Below are positions 1-6,893 of a stretch of 31,852 nt of DNA, piece by piece. The DNA is from Oscillospiraceae bacterium (lineage in GTDB: Bacteria; Bacillota; Clostridia; Oscillospirales; Oscillospiraceae), in contig JAEDEN010000017.1 of the NCBI GenBank assembly GCA_016293265.1, positions 1 to 31,852 of the forward strand. The letters run 5' to 3'. The notes below the pieces were generated by a model. The model had not been told where the DNA came from. It searched no databases and worked only from the letters and a program-made list of their open reading frames with translations. A program made the translations under genes and the position numbers. Numbering within the stretch: position 1 is the first letter of the stretch; every line of letters begins with the position of its first letter.

Positions 1-91
1 CGGCTGCGGCGAGTGCCAGACCTCCTGCCAGTCCGCCTGCAAGACCAGCTGCGGCGTTGCCAACCAGAAGTGCGAGAATACCAACAAGTAA
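1..91 (+). CDS. scfA: SCIFF ribosomal peptide precursor, 3' part
   Basis: The last 29 codons of a small Cys-rich peptide are visible; the gene begins before the window and position 1 is the third base of a codon. Six cysteines occur in the visible part with short spacings (2, 3, 3, 3 and 6 residues between them) separated by Ser, Thr, Gln and Ala, and the peptide ends in an Asn/Thr/Lys tail. This is the core pattern of SCIFF (six cysteines in forty-five residues), a ribosomally made peptide found almost universally in Clostridia, in which a radical SAM enzyme makes Cys-to-Thr type thioether crosslinks. The next gene is that maturase, which makes the identification firm. The mature peptide's biological role is not established. 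Confidence 0.9.
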   Translation, partial: GCGECQTSCQSACKTSCGVANQKCENTNK

Positions 92-110
92 TATTGGCGC
101 TTTGCCATGG

Positions 111-139
111 AAATGCCGCCCGTTTCAGGCGGCATTTTT
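111..139 (+). terminator. Intercistronic hairpin between SCIFF peptide and maturase
   Basis: A 10-bp stem (AAATGCCGCC pairing with GGCGGCATTT) around a 7-nt loop is followed by a T run. It lies between the peptide stop and the maturase ribosome binding site. I infer a partial terminator that lets the peptide transcript exceed the maturase transcript, unless the maturase has a promoter I do not see in this 64-base gap. Confidence 0.75.
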
Positions 140-155
140 CATGTAAGGAGGAACT

Positions 156-1538
156 ATGGTACATCAGTATCAATTAAACGGCTATCACATCGTGCTGGAC
201 TCCTGCTCCGGTTCCATCCATGTGGTGGACGAAGTGGCCTACGATGTCATCGCTCTGTATGAGCACAAGAGCGCCGACGAGATCGTGGCGGAGCTGCTGG
301 AAAAGCATGCCGGCCATGTGACAGAGGAGGAGCTCCGGGAGTGCATCGGGGATGTGGAAGCCCTGAAAAACGCGGGGAAGCTCTTCACGCCCGATACCTT
401 CGCGGAGATGGCGGGCACCTTTAAAGAGCGCTCCGGAAATGTGGTGAAGGCGCTGTGCCTGCACGTGGCCCACACCTGCAACCTCAACTGCGGCTACTGC
501 TTTGCAAGCCAGGGCAAGTACCATGGCCAGCGGGCCGTCATGAGCTTTGAGGTGGGAAAGCAGGCCTTGGACTTCCTGGTGGCCAATTCCGGCCACCGTA
601 CCAATTTGGAGGTGGACTTCTTCGGCGGTGAGCCGCTGATGAATTGGGATGTGGTCAAGCAGCTGGTGGCCTATGCCCGCAGCATCGAAAAGGAGCACCA
701 CAAGAATTTCCGTTTCACCCTCACCACCAACGGCATGCTCATCGACGATGACGTCATCGACTTTGCAAACCGCGAGATGAGCAACGTGGTGCTGAGCCTG
801 GATGGCCGCAAGGAGATCCATGACCGCTGCCGGGTGGACTATGCCGGCAACGGCAGTTATGACCGCATCGTGCCCAAGTTCCAAAAGCTGGTGGAGGCCC
901 GGGGCAACAGAAATTACTATATGCGGGGCACCTTCACCCATGCAAACCCAGACTTCACCAAGGATGTGTTCCACATGGCGGACCTGGGTTTCACGGAGCT
1001 GAGCATGGAGCCGGTGGTCTGCGCCCCCGGCGATCCCGCCGCCCTTACGCCGGAGGACCTGGAGGTGGTGAAGGAGCATTACGAGATCCTGGCAAAGGAT
1101 ATGCTCCGCCGGGAGAGGGAGGGCAAGCCCATCACCTTCTACCACTATATGCTGGACCTCACTGGCGGCCCCTGCATTTATAAGCGCATCTCCGGCTGCG
1201 GCTCCGGTACCGAGTATATGGCCGTTACCCCCTGGGGTGACCTTTACCCCTGCCACCAGTTTGTGGGGGAGGAGGCTTATAAGCTGGGCAACGTCTGGGA
1301 CGGCGTCACAAATACCCAGCTGCGGGAGGAGTTCCGTGCCTGCAACGCCTATGCCCGGCCTGAGTGCGCCGATTGCTGGGCCAAGCTCTATTGCTCCGGC
1401 GGCTGCGCCGCCAACGCCTATCATGCCACCGGAAGCATCCGGGGCGTCTATGAGTCGGGGTGTGAGCTCTTCCGCAAGCGCATCGAGTGCGCCATCATGA
1501 TGCGCATCGCCGAGCAGGAAATGGCGGAGAGCAAGTAA
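156..1538 (+). CDS. scfB: SCIFF thioether maturase (radical SAM/SPASM)
   Basis: A 460-residue radical SAM enzyme that installs thioether crosslinks in the SCIFF peptide encoded just upstream. Residues 1 to about 85 look like a RiPP recognition element for leader binding. The radical SAM motif CX3CX2C is at C108, C112 and C115, with the GGEP strand at 157-160. The C-terminal SPASM region carries further auxiliary-cluster cysteines (for example C348, C366, C404, C407, C413, C417, C436). The length fits the CteB/ScfB family. The start is preceded by AAGGAGG at good spacing. Its stop codon overlaps the start of the next gene (TAATG), so the two are probably translated together. Confidence 0.95.
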   Translation: MVHQYQLNGYHIVLDSCSGSIHVVDEVAYDVIALYEHKSADEIVAELLEKHAGHVTEEELRECIGDVEALKNAGKLFTPDTFAEMAGTFKERSGNVVKALCLHVAHTCNLNCGYCFASQGKYHGQRAVMSFEVGKQALDFLVANSGHRTNLEVDFFGGEPLMNWDVVKQLVAYARSIEKEHHKNFRFTLTTNGMLIDDDVIDFANREMSNVVLSLDGRKEIHDRCRVDYAGNGSYDRIVPKFQKLVEARGNRNYYMRGTFTHANPDFTKDVFHMADLGFTELSMEPVVCAPGDPAALTPEDLEVVKEHYEILAKDMLRREREGKPITFYHYMLDLTGGPCIYKRISGCGSGTEYMAVTPWGDLYPCHQFVGEEAYKLGNVWDGVTNTQLREEFRACNAYARPECADCWAKLYCSGGCAANAYHATGSIRGVYESGCELFRKRIECAIMMRIAEQEMAESK

Positions 1539-2872
1539 TGGATACCCCCATCGTGGATTTTCTGGAGCGCTACGCCGACTCCGGGATGGCCAGACTCCAT
1601 ATGCCCGGCCACAAGGGCCAGAGCTTTCTTGGCTGCGAGGCCCTGGATTTGACGGAGGTCTCCGGTGCGGACGCGCTGTATGAAGCCTCCGGCATCATTT
1701 CCCGGAGCGAAGAGGAGGCTGCCGGACTCTTTGGATCCGGCCGGACCCTCTATGGGGTGGAGGGCTCCAGCCAGTGCATCCGGGCCATGCTCTATCTGGC
1801 TCTGACCAACCGGTCCCGGGGCAGCGCCCCCGTGATCGTGGCTGCCCGAAATGTCCACAAGGCCTTTGTCTATGCCGCCGCGCTGCTGGACTTTGACATC
1901 GTCTGGCTCTGGCCGGAGGAGAGCGATTCCCTCTGTGCCTGCCCTGTGCCGGCCCGGATCCTGGAGCGGACGCTTGCCGCAATGCCGGCGCCTCCGGCGG
2001 CGGTATATGTCACCAGTCCCGATTATCTGGGGGGCCGGCAGGACATCGCCGCCCTTGCCGCCGTGGCCCACCGCCATGGCACGGTGCTGGTGGTGGATAA
2101 CGCCCATGGGGCGTACCTCCGTTTTCTGCCGGGTTCCCGCCATCCCCTGGACCTGGGGGCGGATCTCTGCTGCGACTCTGCCCACAAGACGCTGCCCGTT
2201 CTTACCGGCGGCGCCTATCTCCACATTGGCCGGAGCGCCCCGGCCTCCTTTGGAGAAAATGCCAGGGCGGCCATGGCCCTCTTTGGCTCCACCAGCCCCT
2301 CCTATCTGGTTTTGGCGTCTCTGGACCGTTGTAACCGCTATCTGGCGGAGGACTATCCCACCCGTCTTGCACAGACCGTGGAACGCCTGGAAGCCCTGCG
2401 GGGGACCTTAACCCAAAGGGGCTGGCAGGTGCGGCAGAGCGATCCCCTCCGCATTACCATTACCGCGCCTAAGGGGACGACGGGGGCCGCCATGGCGGAA
2501 AAGCTGCGCCTTGGCGGTGTGGAGTGCGAGTACGCCGACCCGGAATCCCTGGTGCTGATGGCAACCCCGGAAAACAGGGAGGAGGATTTTACCCGCCTTC
2601 TGGAGGCTTTGGGAGAAAACTCCGCTCCGCCCGCTGAAAGAGCGCCGCTGCCCCTTGCAAGGGGGGAGCGGGTCATGTCGGTCCGTCAGGCCCTCTTTGC
2701 TCCCCATGAGACTCTCCCGGCACAGGCGGCTCTGGGCCGTATCTGTGCCGCTCCCACGGTTTCCTGCCCCCCGGCCATCCCGGTGGCGGTGTCCGGCGAA
2801 CGCATCGGCCAGGCGGCCCTGGAGCTGCTGCGCCACTATCACGTGGAGACGGTGGACGTTGTAAAAGCGTAG
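1538..2872 (+). CDS. PLP-dependent Orn/Lys/Arg decarboxylase-fold enzyme
   Basis: A 444-residue fold-type I PLP enzyme of the Orn/Lys/Arg decarboxylase major-domain family, YaaO-like in length and without the N-terminal wing domain of the inducible enterobacterial enzymes. Visible family motifs are HMPGHKG near residue 21, GVEGSSQ near 73, DNAHGAY at 188-194 (Asp for the PLP ring nitrogen) and SAHKTLP with the predicted Schiff-base lysine K217. I chose the ATG at 1538 rather than an upstream in-frame codon because it overlaps the maturase stop as TAATG. In other Firmicutes this family often lies next to tmk and holB; here it follows the SCIFF maturase. The substrate cannot be read from the sequence; arginine, lysine or ornithine are the usual candidates. 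Confidence 0.85.
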   Translation: MDTPIVDFLERYADSGMARLHMPGHKGQSFLGCEALDLTEVSGADALYEASGIISRSEEEAAGLFGSGRTLYGVEGSSQCIRAMLYLALTNRSRGSAPVIVAARNVHKAFVYAAALLDFDIVWLWPEESDSLCACPVPARILERTLAAMPAPPAAVYVTSPDYLGGRQDIAALAAVAHRHGTVLVVDNAHGAYLRFLPGSRHPLDLGADLCCDSAHKTLPVLTGGAYLHIGRSAPASFGENARAAMALFGSTSPSYLVLASLDRCNRYLAEDYPTRLAQTVERLEALRGTLTQRGWQVRQSDPLRITITAPKGTTGAAMAEKLRLGGVECEYADPESLVLMATPENREEDFTRLLEALGENSAPPAERAPLPLARGERVMSVRQALFAPHETLPAQAALGRICAAPTVSCPPAIPVAVSGERIGQAALELLRHYHVETVDVVKA

Positions 2873-2911
2873 GGCGCGAAAATCTGTCTCGCCGAGAAGG
2901 AAGAATATCAT

Positions 2912-2939
2912 AAAAGACGCCCGGAAAGGGCGTCTTTTT
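2912..2939 (+). terminator. Rho-independent terminator
   Basis: Stem AAAAGACGCC/GGCGTCTTTT with a short loop and a T run, 40 bases after the decarboxylase stop. The left A run gives a T run on the other strand, so it can also stop minus-strand transcription. Confidence 0.88.
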
Positions 2940-2947
2940 GCAAGCTG

Positions 2948-2980
2948 AAGGCCGGAATGCACAGCATTCCGGCCTTTTTG
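2948..2980. terminator. Second terminator hairpin between convergent genes
   Basis: A 13-bp perfect stem (arm AAGGCCGGAATGC) with a 3-nt loop, followed on the plus strand by a T run. It lies right after the stop of the minus-strand SGNH hydrolase, so with the hairpin before it the pair insulates two convergent operons. Confidence 0.85.
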
Positions 2981-2986
2981 TATCCG

Positions 2987-3577
2987 TCAGAACGGCGCTG
3001 CGGCGTGCAGCCCATGAAGTCTCATACCCTCTGCAAAGGCACGGTGCCCCTTTTCCGAAAAGTGCACCCCGTCGAATACCAGCTCTATATTCCATTGGCC
3101 GCTGTCGGCAAAGGGGACGCCCAGGCGGGAGGCCAGAGCTGCATAGGCTGGGCCAAGAAGTGCGGATTCACGCAAGAGACGCTCCTCCGTTACCCATGCA
3201 CCCCGCCTCATGGGAGGCGGCGCGAGAAGAAGCAGGGAAGCGGATGGGAGCTTTTTACACAGGTGCCGCAAAAATCCCTCCATCCGTCCGGCCACATCCA
3301 CGGCGGTGAAACTGCCGTTTTGCAGCAGGTCGTTTCCACCCAGCATCACGGCCAGCAGATCGAAATCAGGGTAAAGGGCCAGGAGACGGTCAAATTGCTC
3401 CATTTGCCAACTTGTGTGGGGGATCTCCCGCCCGTTCAGGCCGGAGTTGACCACCACCCATCCCGTCTCCCGCTGCAAGAGGGACGTCCACCGGACCTCC
3501 GGACTGTAGCGGTCGCCCAGAAAGGAGCGGGGATCGTAGCCATAGGTATTGGAATCGCCATAGCAAAACAGCTTCAT
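2987..3577 (-). CDS. SGNH/GDSL-family hydrolase
   Basis: A 196-residue SGNH-fold esterase or lipase with all four blocks: GDSN with the nucleophile S9, the oxyanion glycine in the NSGLNG block, GGND with N82, and the catalytic pair D169 and H172 in DGVHF. No signal peptide is apparent, so it is probably cytoplasmic. GGGAGG lies 5 bases before the ATG. It is the second gene of an operon, 36 bases after ribokinase. The substrate is unknown; SGNH proteins deacylate sugars, lipids, peptidoglycan or small esters. Confidence 0.85.
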   Translation of the reverse strand: MKLFCYGDSNTYGYDPRSFLGDRYSPEVRWTSLLQRETGWVVVNSGLNGREIPHTSWQMEQFDRLLALYPDFDLLAVMLGGNDLLQNGSFTAVDVAGRMEGFLRHLCKKLPSASLLLLAPPPMRRGAWVTEERLLRESALLGPAYAALASRLGVPFADSGQWNIELVFDGVHFSEKGHRAFAEGMRLHGLHAAAPF

Positions 3578-3613
3578 CGTGTCCTCCCTTGCTCCAGAAG
3601 GTGTGGTTTTCTT

Positions 3614-4612
3614 TCAGTGCAGGGCGTCCAGCAAGGAAAGGTCAAAGCCGTCGTATGAGCGCTCTTTCATCAGGGCGATGACCTCCTCCAGGGTGGGGAG
3701 GGAGGGCATGGCACCCATACGGGAAACGGTGATGGCGGCGGTATGGCTGGCAAAGGACAGGGCCTGCTCCAGGGAAAGACCCACGCTCAGGCCAACGCTC
3801 AGCGCACCCACAAAGGAATCACCGGCGGCAGTGGGGTCTGCGATGTGGGGCATGGAGACGCAGGGGATATATTGGATGGAATCCGCCCCCACCACGGCAG
3901 AGCCGCTGCCACCCAGGGTAATGATGACGTTTTCCACGCCCTTTTCCCAGAGGGCGGCGGCGATCTTTTGGAGGTCCTCCCTCCGGGGGCCGTTTTCGTC
4001 GTTCCCAAGGGGGAGGCCCGTTTCCATGGAGGCCTCCTGCTCGTTGGGGGTGAGATAGCTCACAAGGCTCAAAAGCTCGTCGTCCAGATCGGTGGCCGGG
4101 GCGGGATTCAGCATCACGGGGACGCCGGCTTCCTTGGCCCAGCGGGCTACCGCCCGGTTGACTTCCAGGGGCACCTCCAACTGGAGGAGAACCATATTGT
4201 AGCTGCTGATCTCCTCACGGATCCATTCCACTTCCTCCAGGGTCAGGGTCTGGTTGGCACCGGGAATAACAACGATGCGGTTTTGGGCGGTGTGCTCAGT
4301 GACCTCCAAGGTTACATGACCCACGCCGGAGCTGATGCCTGGGTGTACGACCACATGGCTGACGTCCACACCGGCCTGGCGGGGCGTTTCCAGAAGCATT
4401 TCACGGAACAGATCGTCGCCCACGCAACCCATCATCGTTACATCAGCTCCCAGACGGGCACACTGCAGCGCTTGGTTGGCGCCTTTGCCGCCGGGAGCCA
4501 TGTGAAAGGACTTGCCATATACGGTCTGCGCGGACTGGGGCACCCGCTCTGTGGTGGCGATCACGTCCATCACAAAGCTGCCCACAACTAAAATGCGGGG
4601 TTTTGTATGCAT
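3614..4612 (-). CDS. rbsK: Ribokinase (PfkB family)
   Basis: A 332-residue PfkB-family sugar kinase that most resembles ribokinase (D-ribose + ATP to ribose 5-phosphate). The N-terminal GGKGANQ motif at 41-47 binds the sugar. The C-terminal anion-hole motif AAGDSF contains the catalytic base D265, and GAMPSLPT is typical of ribokinase. The start at 4612 is chosen because TTAGGAG lies 8 bases upstream and the protein then begins at the expected position before the first beta strand. It is slightly longer than usual (about 305-310 residues), mainly through a C-terminal tail. It heads an operon with the SGNH hydrolase. No ribose transporter is next to it, so another nucleoside-derived sugar remains possible. 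Confidence 0.88.
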   Translation of the reverse strand: MHTKPRILVVGSFVMDVIATTERVPQSAQTVYGKSFHMAPGGKGANQALQCARLGADVTMMGCVGDDLFREMLLETPRQAGVDVSHVVVHPGISSGVGHVTLEVTEHTAQNRIVVIPGANQTLTLEEVEWIREEISSYNMVLLQLEVPLEVNRAVARWAKEAGVPVMLNPAPATDLDDELLSLVSYLTPNEQEASMETGLPLGNDENGPRREDLQKIAAALWEKGVENVIITLGGSGSAVVGADSIQYIPCVSMPHIADPTAAGDSFVGALSVGLSVGLSLEQALSFASHTAAITVSRMGAMPSLPTLEEVIALMKERSYDGFDLSLLDALH

Positions 4613-4643
4613 GGTGTAACTCCTAAAAAAGATTAATAAGTTC

Positions 4644-4671
4644 ATTATACTTCTTTTGAAATAAAATACAA
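4644..4671 (-). promoter_or_regulatory. Sigma-A promoter of rbsK
   Basis: On the minus strand, TTGTAT (4671-4666), a 16-bp spacer and a perfect TATAAT (4649-4644) end 31 bases before the rbsK start. Confidence 0.75.
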
Positions 4672-4712
4672 GTGCTTTTGCAATACGTCCTGTTCAACTT
4701 AAAATGTGGTTG

Positions 4713-4751
4713 GGCCCGAATTCCGTTCATCCCGTTCATCTCAATCGGGCC
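4713..4751. repeat. Inverted repeat with internal tandem hexamers upstream of rbsK
   Basis: Arms GGCCCGA (4713-4719) and TCGGGCC (4745-4751) enclose two copies of GTTCAT (4725-4730, 4734-4739). A third, inverted copy (ATGAAC) is at 4783-4788. These may be regulator sites for rbsK; no gene is credible in 4613-4856. Confidence 0.5.
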
Positions 4752-4790
4752 GATCCATTTGTTTGTTAATCCCTTTGACATAATGAACAC

Positions 4791-4831
4791 CCCATTTGTT
4801 AGCCGGTATATCATACGGGCTAACAAATGGG
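4791..4831. repeat. Long palindromic hairpin upstream of rbsK
   Basis: Two 19-base arms with one mismatch surround a 3-base loop. The outer 14 bases (CCCATTTGTTAGCC and its complement) are perfect. CCATTTGTT also occurs alone at 4755-4763. There is no T run on either side, so it does not look like a standard terminator. It lies after the PstS-like gene and before the rbsK promoter. Confidence 0.7.
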
Positions 4832-4856
4832 ATGCAGTTCACTTTCCGGCGCGTGT

Positions 4857-6083
4857 TTACCCAAGGGATACATATCCCACCTGTTCCACAATGCTCTGCC
4901 CCTGAGGGGAAACCATCCAGTCCAGGAAGGATGCCAGATCCCCGTTGGTTTCCTGAGGTGCGGGTTCACCGGTGGGAGCGGCGGTAATGGCGTAAAATTC
5001 CGAAGAAATGGGGTAGTTGCCGTCCCGGATGGTCTCCTTTGTGGGTTCCACGCCGTTTAAGGCCAGCAGCCGGATATCCCCGTTTTGCACCATCTCCGTG
5101 GAGTAGAAGCGGAAGGAAAAGCCGATGGCGTTTTTGTAGTTGCGGTAGCTGGCCACCTCCCGGATGATGCCGCCCATGCCGCCGATGCGATCTTCTTCCT
5201 CCGGCTCCAGCAGGGGCAGGCCCTCCATCAGCCGCCGTAAGGCGGACTGGCTGCCGCTGTTCTCCGCCCGCTGGAAGGGGCGGATGCGTTGGTTTTTACC
5301 GCCTACCTCCTTCCAGTTGGTAATCCGGCCGCTGTAAATACCCTGGATCTGCGCCACCGTCAGGTTCTCTACGGGATTGCGGCTGTTGACAAAAAAGACG
5401 AAGGCCTCCCGGCCGATGGGGGTCATGTGAAGTTCCATGCCTGCGGCTTTGGCGGCGTCCAGTTGGGCTTGGGAAGGCGCGGCGGCAAAGATCATGTCCG
5501 TCTTCCCTTTGATGAGGCGCTCATAGGCCTCAATGGTGCCGGAGCAGGCCACGGAGCCGTATCCGTCCACGGTGCGGTGATCGTACAGGCCGGCCTCCGC
5601 GTCCTCCGGCCAGACGTTCTGCACGAAGCTGGCATAAACGGGGTAAAGGGCGGTAGCGCCGTCCAGACGGATGGCCTGGGCTGTTTCCGTATCAAATTTC
5701 AGGGTGGAAGGCTCCTCAAGGGTGACGGATTTTGTGTTTGGGTCAAAGGGATCGTATTGCCAGAGAAGGCCCTCCCGGTCATCCAGGGCGGGGAGGCTGT
5801 CTTTATACAGGCCGTTTGCGATGAAAACAGCGGCGGCCGCCAGCACACAGAGGAAGCCAATCCCCACCCTGCGCCGGCCCTTTTGGCCGATATAGCCGCT
5901 GGTGGCCAGGATCAGCGCCAGGACGCCTGCGCCGCCCACCACCGGCACCGCCTTGGCCGCATAGAGGGGGACGAGCCCTAAAAATGCAAAGATGGAGAGG
6001 AAAAACACCAGTCCGCCGCCGAAGATCAGGATCAAGAGGGTATTGCCGGCTGCCAACAGCAGCTTTTTATAGGTTTCGGGCAT
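4857..6083 (-). CDS. Membrane-tethered PstS-like substrate-binding protein
   Basis: A 408-residue protein with three hydrophobic N-terminal segments (about residues 9-36, 42-64 and 72-91), then an extracytoplasmic type II periplasmic-binding domain from about 115 to the end. The binding domain shows PstS-like landmarks: LDGATALYPVY near its start, a GTIEAYERL segment, IYSGRITNW, and the anion-loop motif ENSGSQSAL. Phosphate or another oxyanion is therefore the expected ligand class, which is an inference. Unlike transporter PstS it has no lipobox and no pst permease or ATPase nearby. It is the last gene of an operon, 15 bases after the 70-residue membrane protein. A sensory or scavenging role fits better than ABC import. 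Confidence 0.8.
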   Translation of the reverse strand: MPETYKKLLLAAGNTLLILIFGGGLVFFLSIFAFLGLVPLYAAKAVPVVGGAGVLALILATSGYIGQKGRRRVGIGFLCVLAAAAVFIANGLYKDSLPALDDREGLLWQYDPFDPNTKSVTLEEPSTLKFDTETAQAIRLDGATALYPVYASFVQNVWPEDAEAGLYDHRTVDGYGSVACSGTIEAYERLIKGKTDMIFAAAPSQAQLDAAKAAGMELHMTPIGREAFVFFVNSRNPVENLTVAQIQGIYSGRITNWKEVGGKNQRIRPFQRAENSGSQSALRRLMEGLPLLEPEEEDRIGGMGGIIREVASYRNYKNAIGFSFRFYSTEMVQNGDIRLLALNGVEPTKETIRDGNYPISSEFYAITAAPTGEPAPQETNGDLASFLDWMVSPQGQSIVEQVGYVSLG

Positions 6084-6098
6084 CCCGTACCTCCCGTG

Positions 6099-6311
6099 TC
6101 ACTCCTTCACAAGGAAGGAGGCTCCAAACAGCGCTGCCATCGCCGCCGCATAAATGCCGTAGCACACCTGCCAGGCCTCCGCGCCAAAGGGGAAGCTGCC
6201 GATATAGATGGTTCTGCCCATCTGGGGATTGGATAGCGCGCAGCCCACAAAGACCACCGCAGAAATGAACATGACAAGGCTCACAAGGCGCAGGACCATT
6301 CGCTTTTTCAT
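6099..6311 (-). CDS. Small two-helix membrane protein
   Basis: A 70-residue protein of unknown function with two predicted membrane helices (about residues 5-27 and 46-68) and a short loop between them. Its ATG overlaps the stop of the upstream XRE regulator (ATGA), and it ends 15 bases before the tethered PstS-like gene, so the three are one transcription unit with coupled translation. I recognise no named family. Its position between a regulator and a receptor-like protein suggests an accessory or signal-relay membrane subunit; this is inference. Confidence 0.72.
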   Translation of the reverse strand: MKKRMVLRLVSLVMFISAVVFVGCALSNPQMGRTIYIGSFPFGAEAWQVCYGIYAAAMAALFGASFLVKE

Positions 6312-6793
6312 AGTGCTTCCTCCTGATTCTTTTTTGTGGGACTACCCTCCAGACACGCCAGAACCGCTGTGCGGACCCGCTCCGGATCAAAGGAGGAGCA
6401 CACCCGGCCGTCCCGGCCATCCAGGGCGCGGTAGTGCTGGGAGATGATGTTTTGCTGGATCTTATATTCTCCGTGGGTCTCCACCGTCCGCCACCAGACC
6501 CTGCCGCCCATGGTTTTGGGGTACACGGGCCTCAGATCCTCAAAGGCAAGGGCCAGGACCATGTCCTCCGCTTCACCGCCAAAGACGCCGGAGAGCACCT
6601 GGCTTGCGGAAAAAATGGAGCTGAAGGCCACCGCTCCCATCCATCCCAGGGAAGAGCGGCCCTTCTCGATCTCCACCAGCGTTTTCTTGGAAAGACCCAG
6701 AGCCCTTGCCATGGCCTCTTGGGTCAGGCCGTATTCCGTGCGCACCAGCTTGACCTGGCGGTTCATTTCCAGAATGAATTGCTCCTTAGTCAT
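6308..6793 (-). CDS. XRE-family transcriptional regulator, first gene of the PstS-like unit
   Basis: A 161-residue protein with an N-terminal HTH_3 domain (about residues 12-60; the recognition unit around TQEAMARALGLSKKTLVEIE). About 100 residues follow that match no domain I can name, containing a WW pair and an IQQNIISQHYRALD stretch that looks structured. It is the first gene of a three-gene operon. A perfect 20-bp palindrome covers its own promoter, so autorepression is likely. The C-terminal part is the natural place for signal input or contact with the membrane partners. Confidence 0.85.
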   Translation of the reverse strand: MTKEQFILEMNRQVKLVRTEYGLTQEAMARALGLSKKTLVEIEKGRSSLGWMGAVAFSSIFSASQVLSGVFGGEAEDMVLALAFEDLRPVYPKTMGGRVWWRTVETHGEYKIQQNIISQHYRALDGRDGRVCSSFDPERVRTAVLACLEGSPTKKNQEEAL

Positions 6794-6812
6794 TTGAAAC
6801 CAAACCTCCCTT

Positions 6813-6832
6813 ATAGTGTAATTTTACACTAT
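6813..6832. promoter_or_regulatory. Palindromic operator on the XRE operon promoter
   Basis: A perfect inverted repeat, ATAGTGTAA, two bases, TTACACTAT, fully covers the -10 element. This position is expected for an autorepressor site. Confidence 0.75.
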
Positions 6833-6849
6833 TCGAGCATAATTGTCAA
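6821..6849 (-). promoter_or_regulatory. Strong sigma-A promoter of the XRE/PstS-like unit
   Basis: On the minus strand, TTGACA (6849-6844), a 17-bp spacer and TAAAAT (6826-6821). The regulator's GGGAGG and ATG follow. Confidence 0.85.
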
Positions 6850-6850
6850 C

Positions 6851-6882
6851 AAAAATGATCCCCCGCCAAGTGGCGGGGGATC
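6851..6882 (-). terminator. Terminator of guaB
   Basis: An 11-bp GC-rich perfect stem (arm GATCCCCCGCC) with a 4-base loop, followed on the minus strand by ATTTTTG. It ends one base before the -35 box of the next operon. Confidence 0.9.
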
Positions 6883-6893
6883 CAAAGAAGGGA

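Noticed and set aside
4623..4826. A 67-codon minus-strand frame in the gap upstream of rbsK
   Set aside because: It runs through the rbsK promoter and the palindromes, has no ribosome binding site, and its residues look like AT-rich intergenic sequence.
4791..4831. Palindrome considered as a terminator of the PstS-like gene
   Set aside because: No T tract on either strand and AT-rich outer arms, so a standard Rho-independent terminator is not supported.
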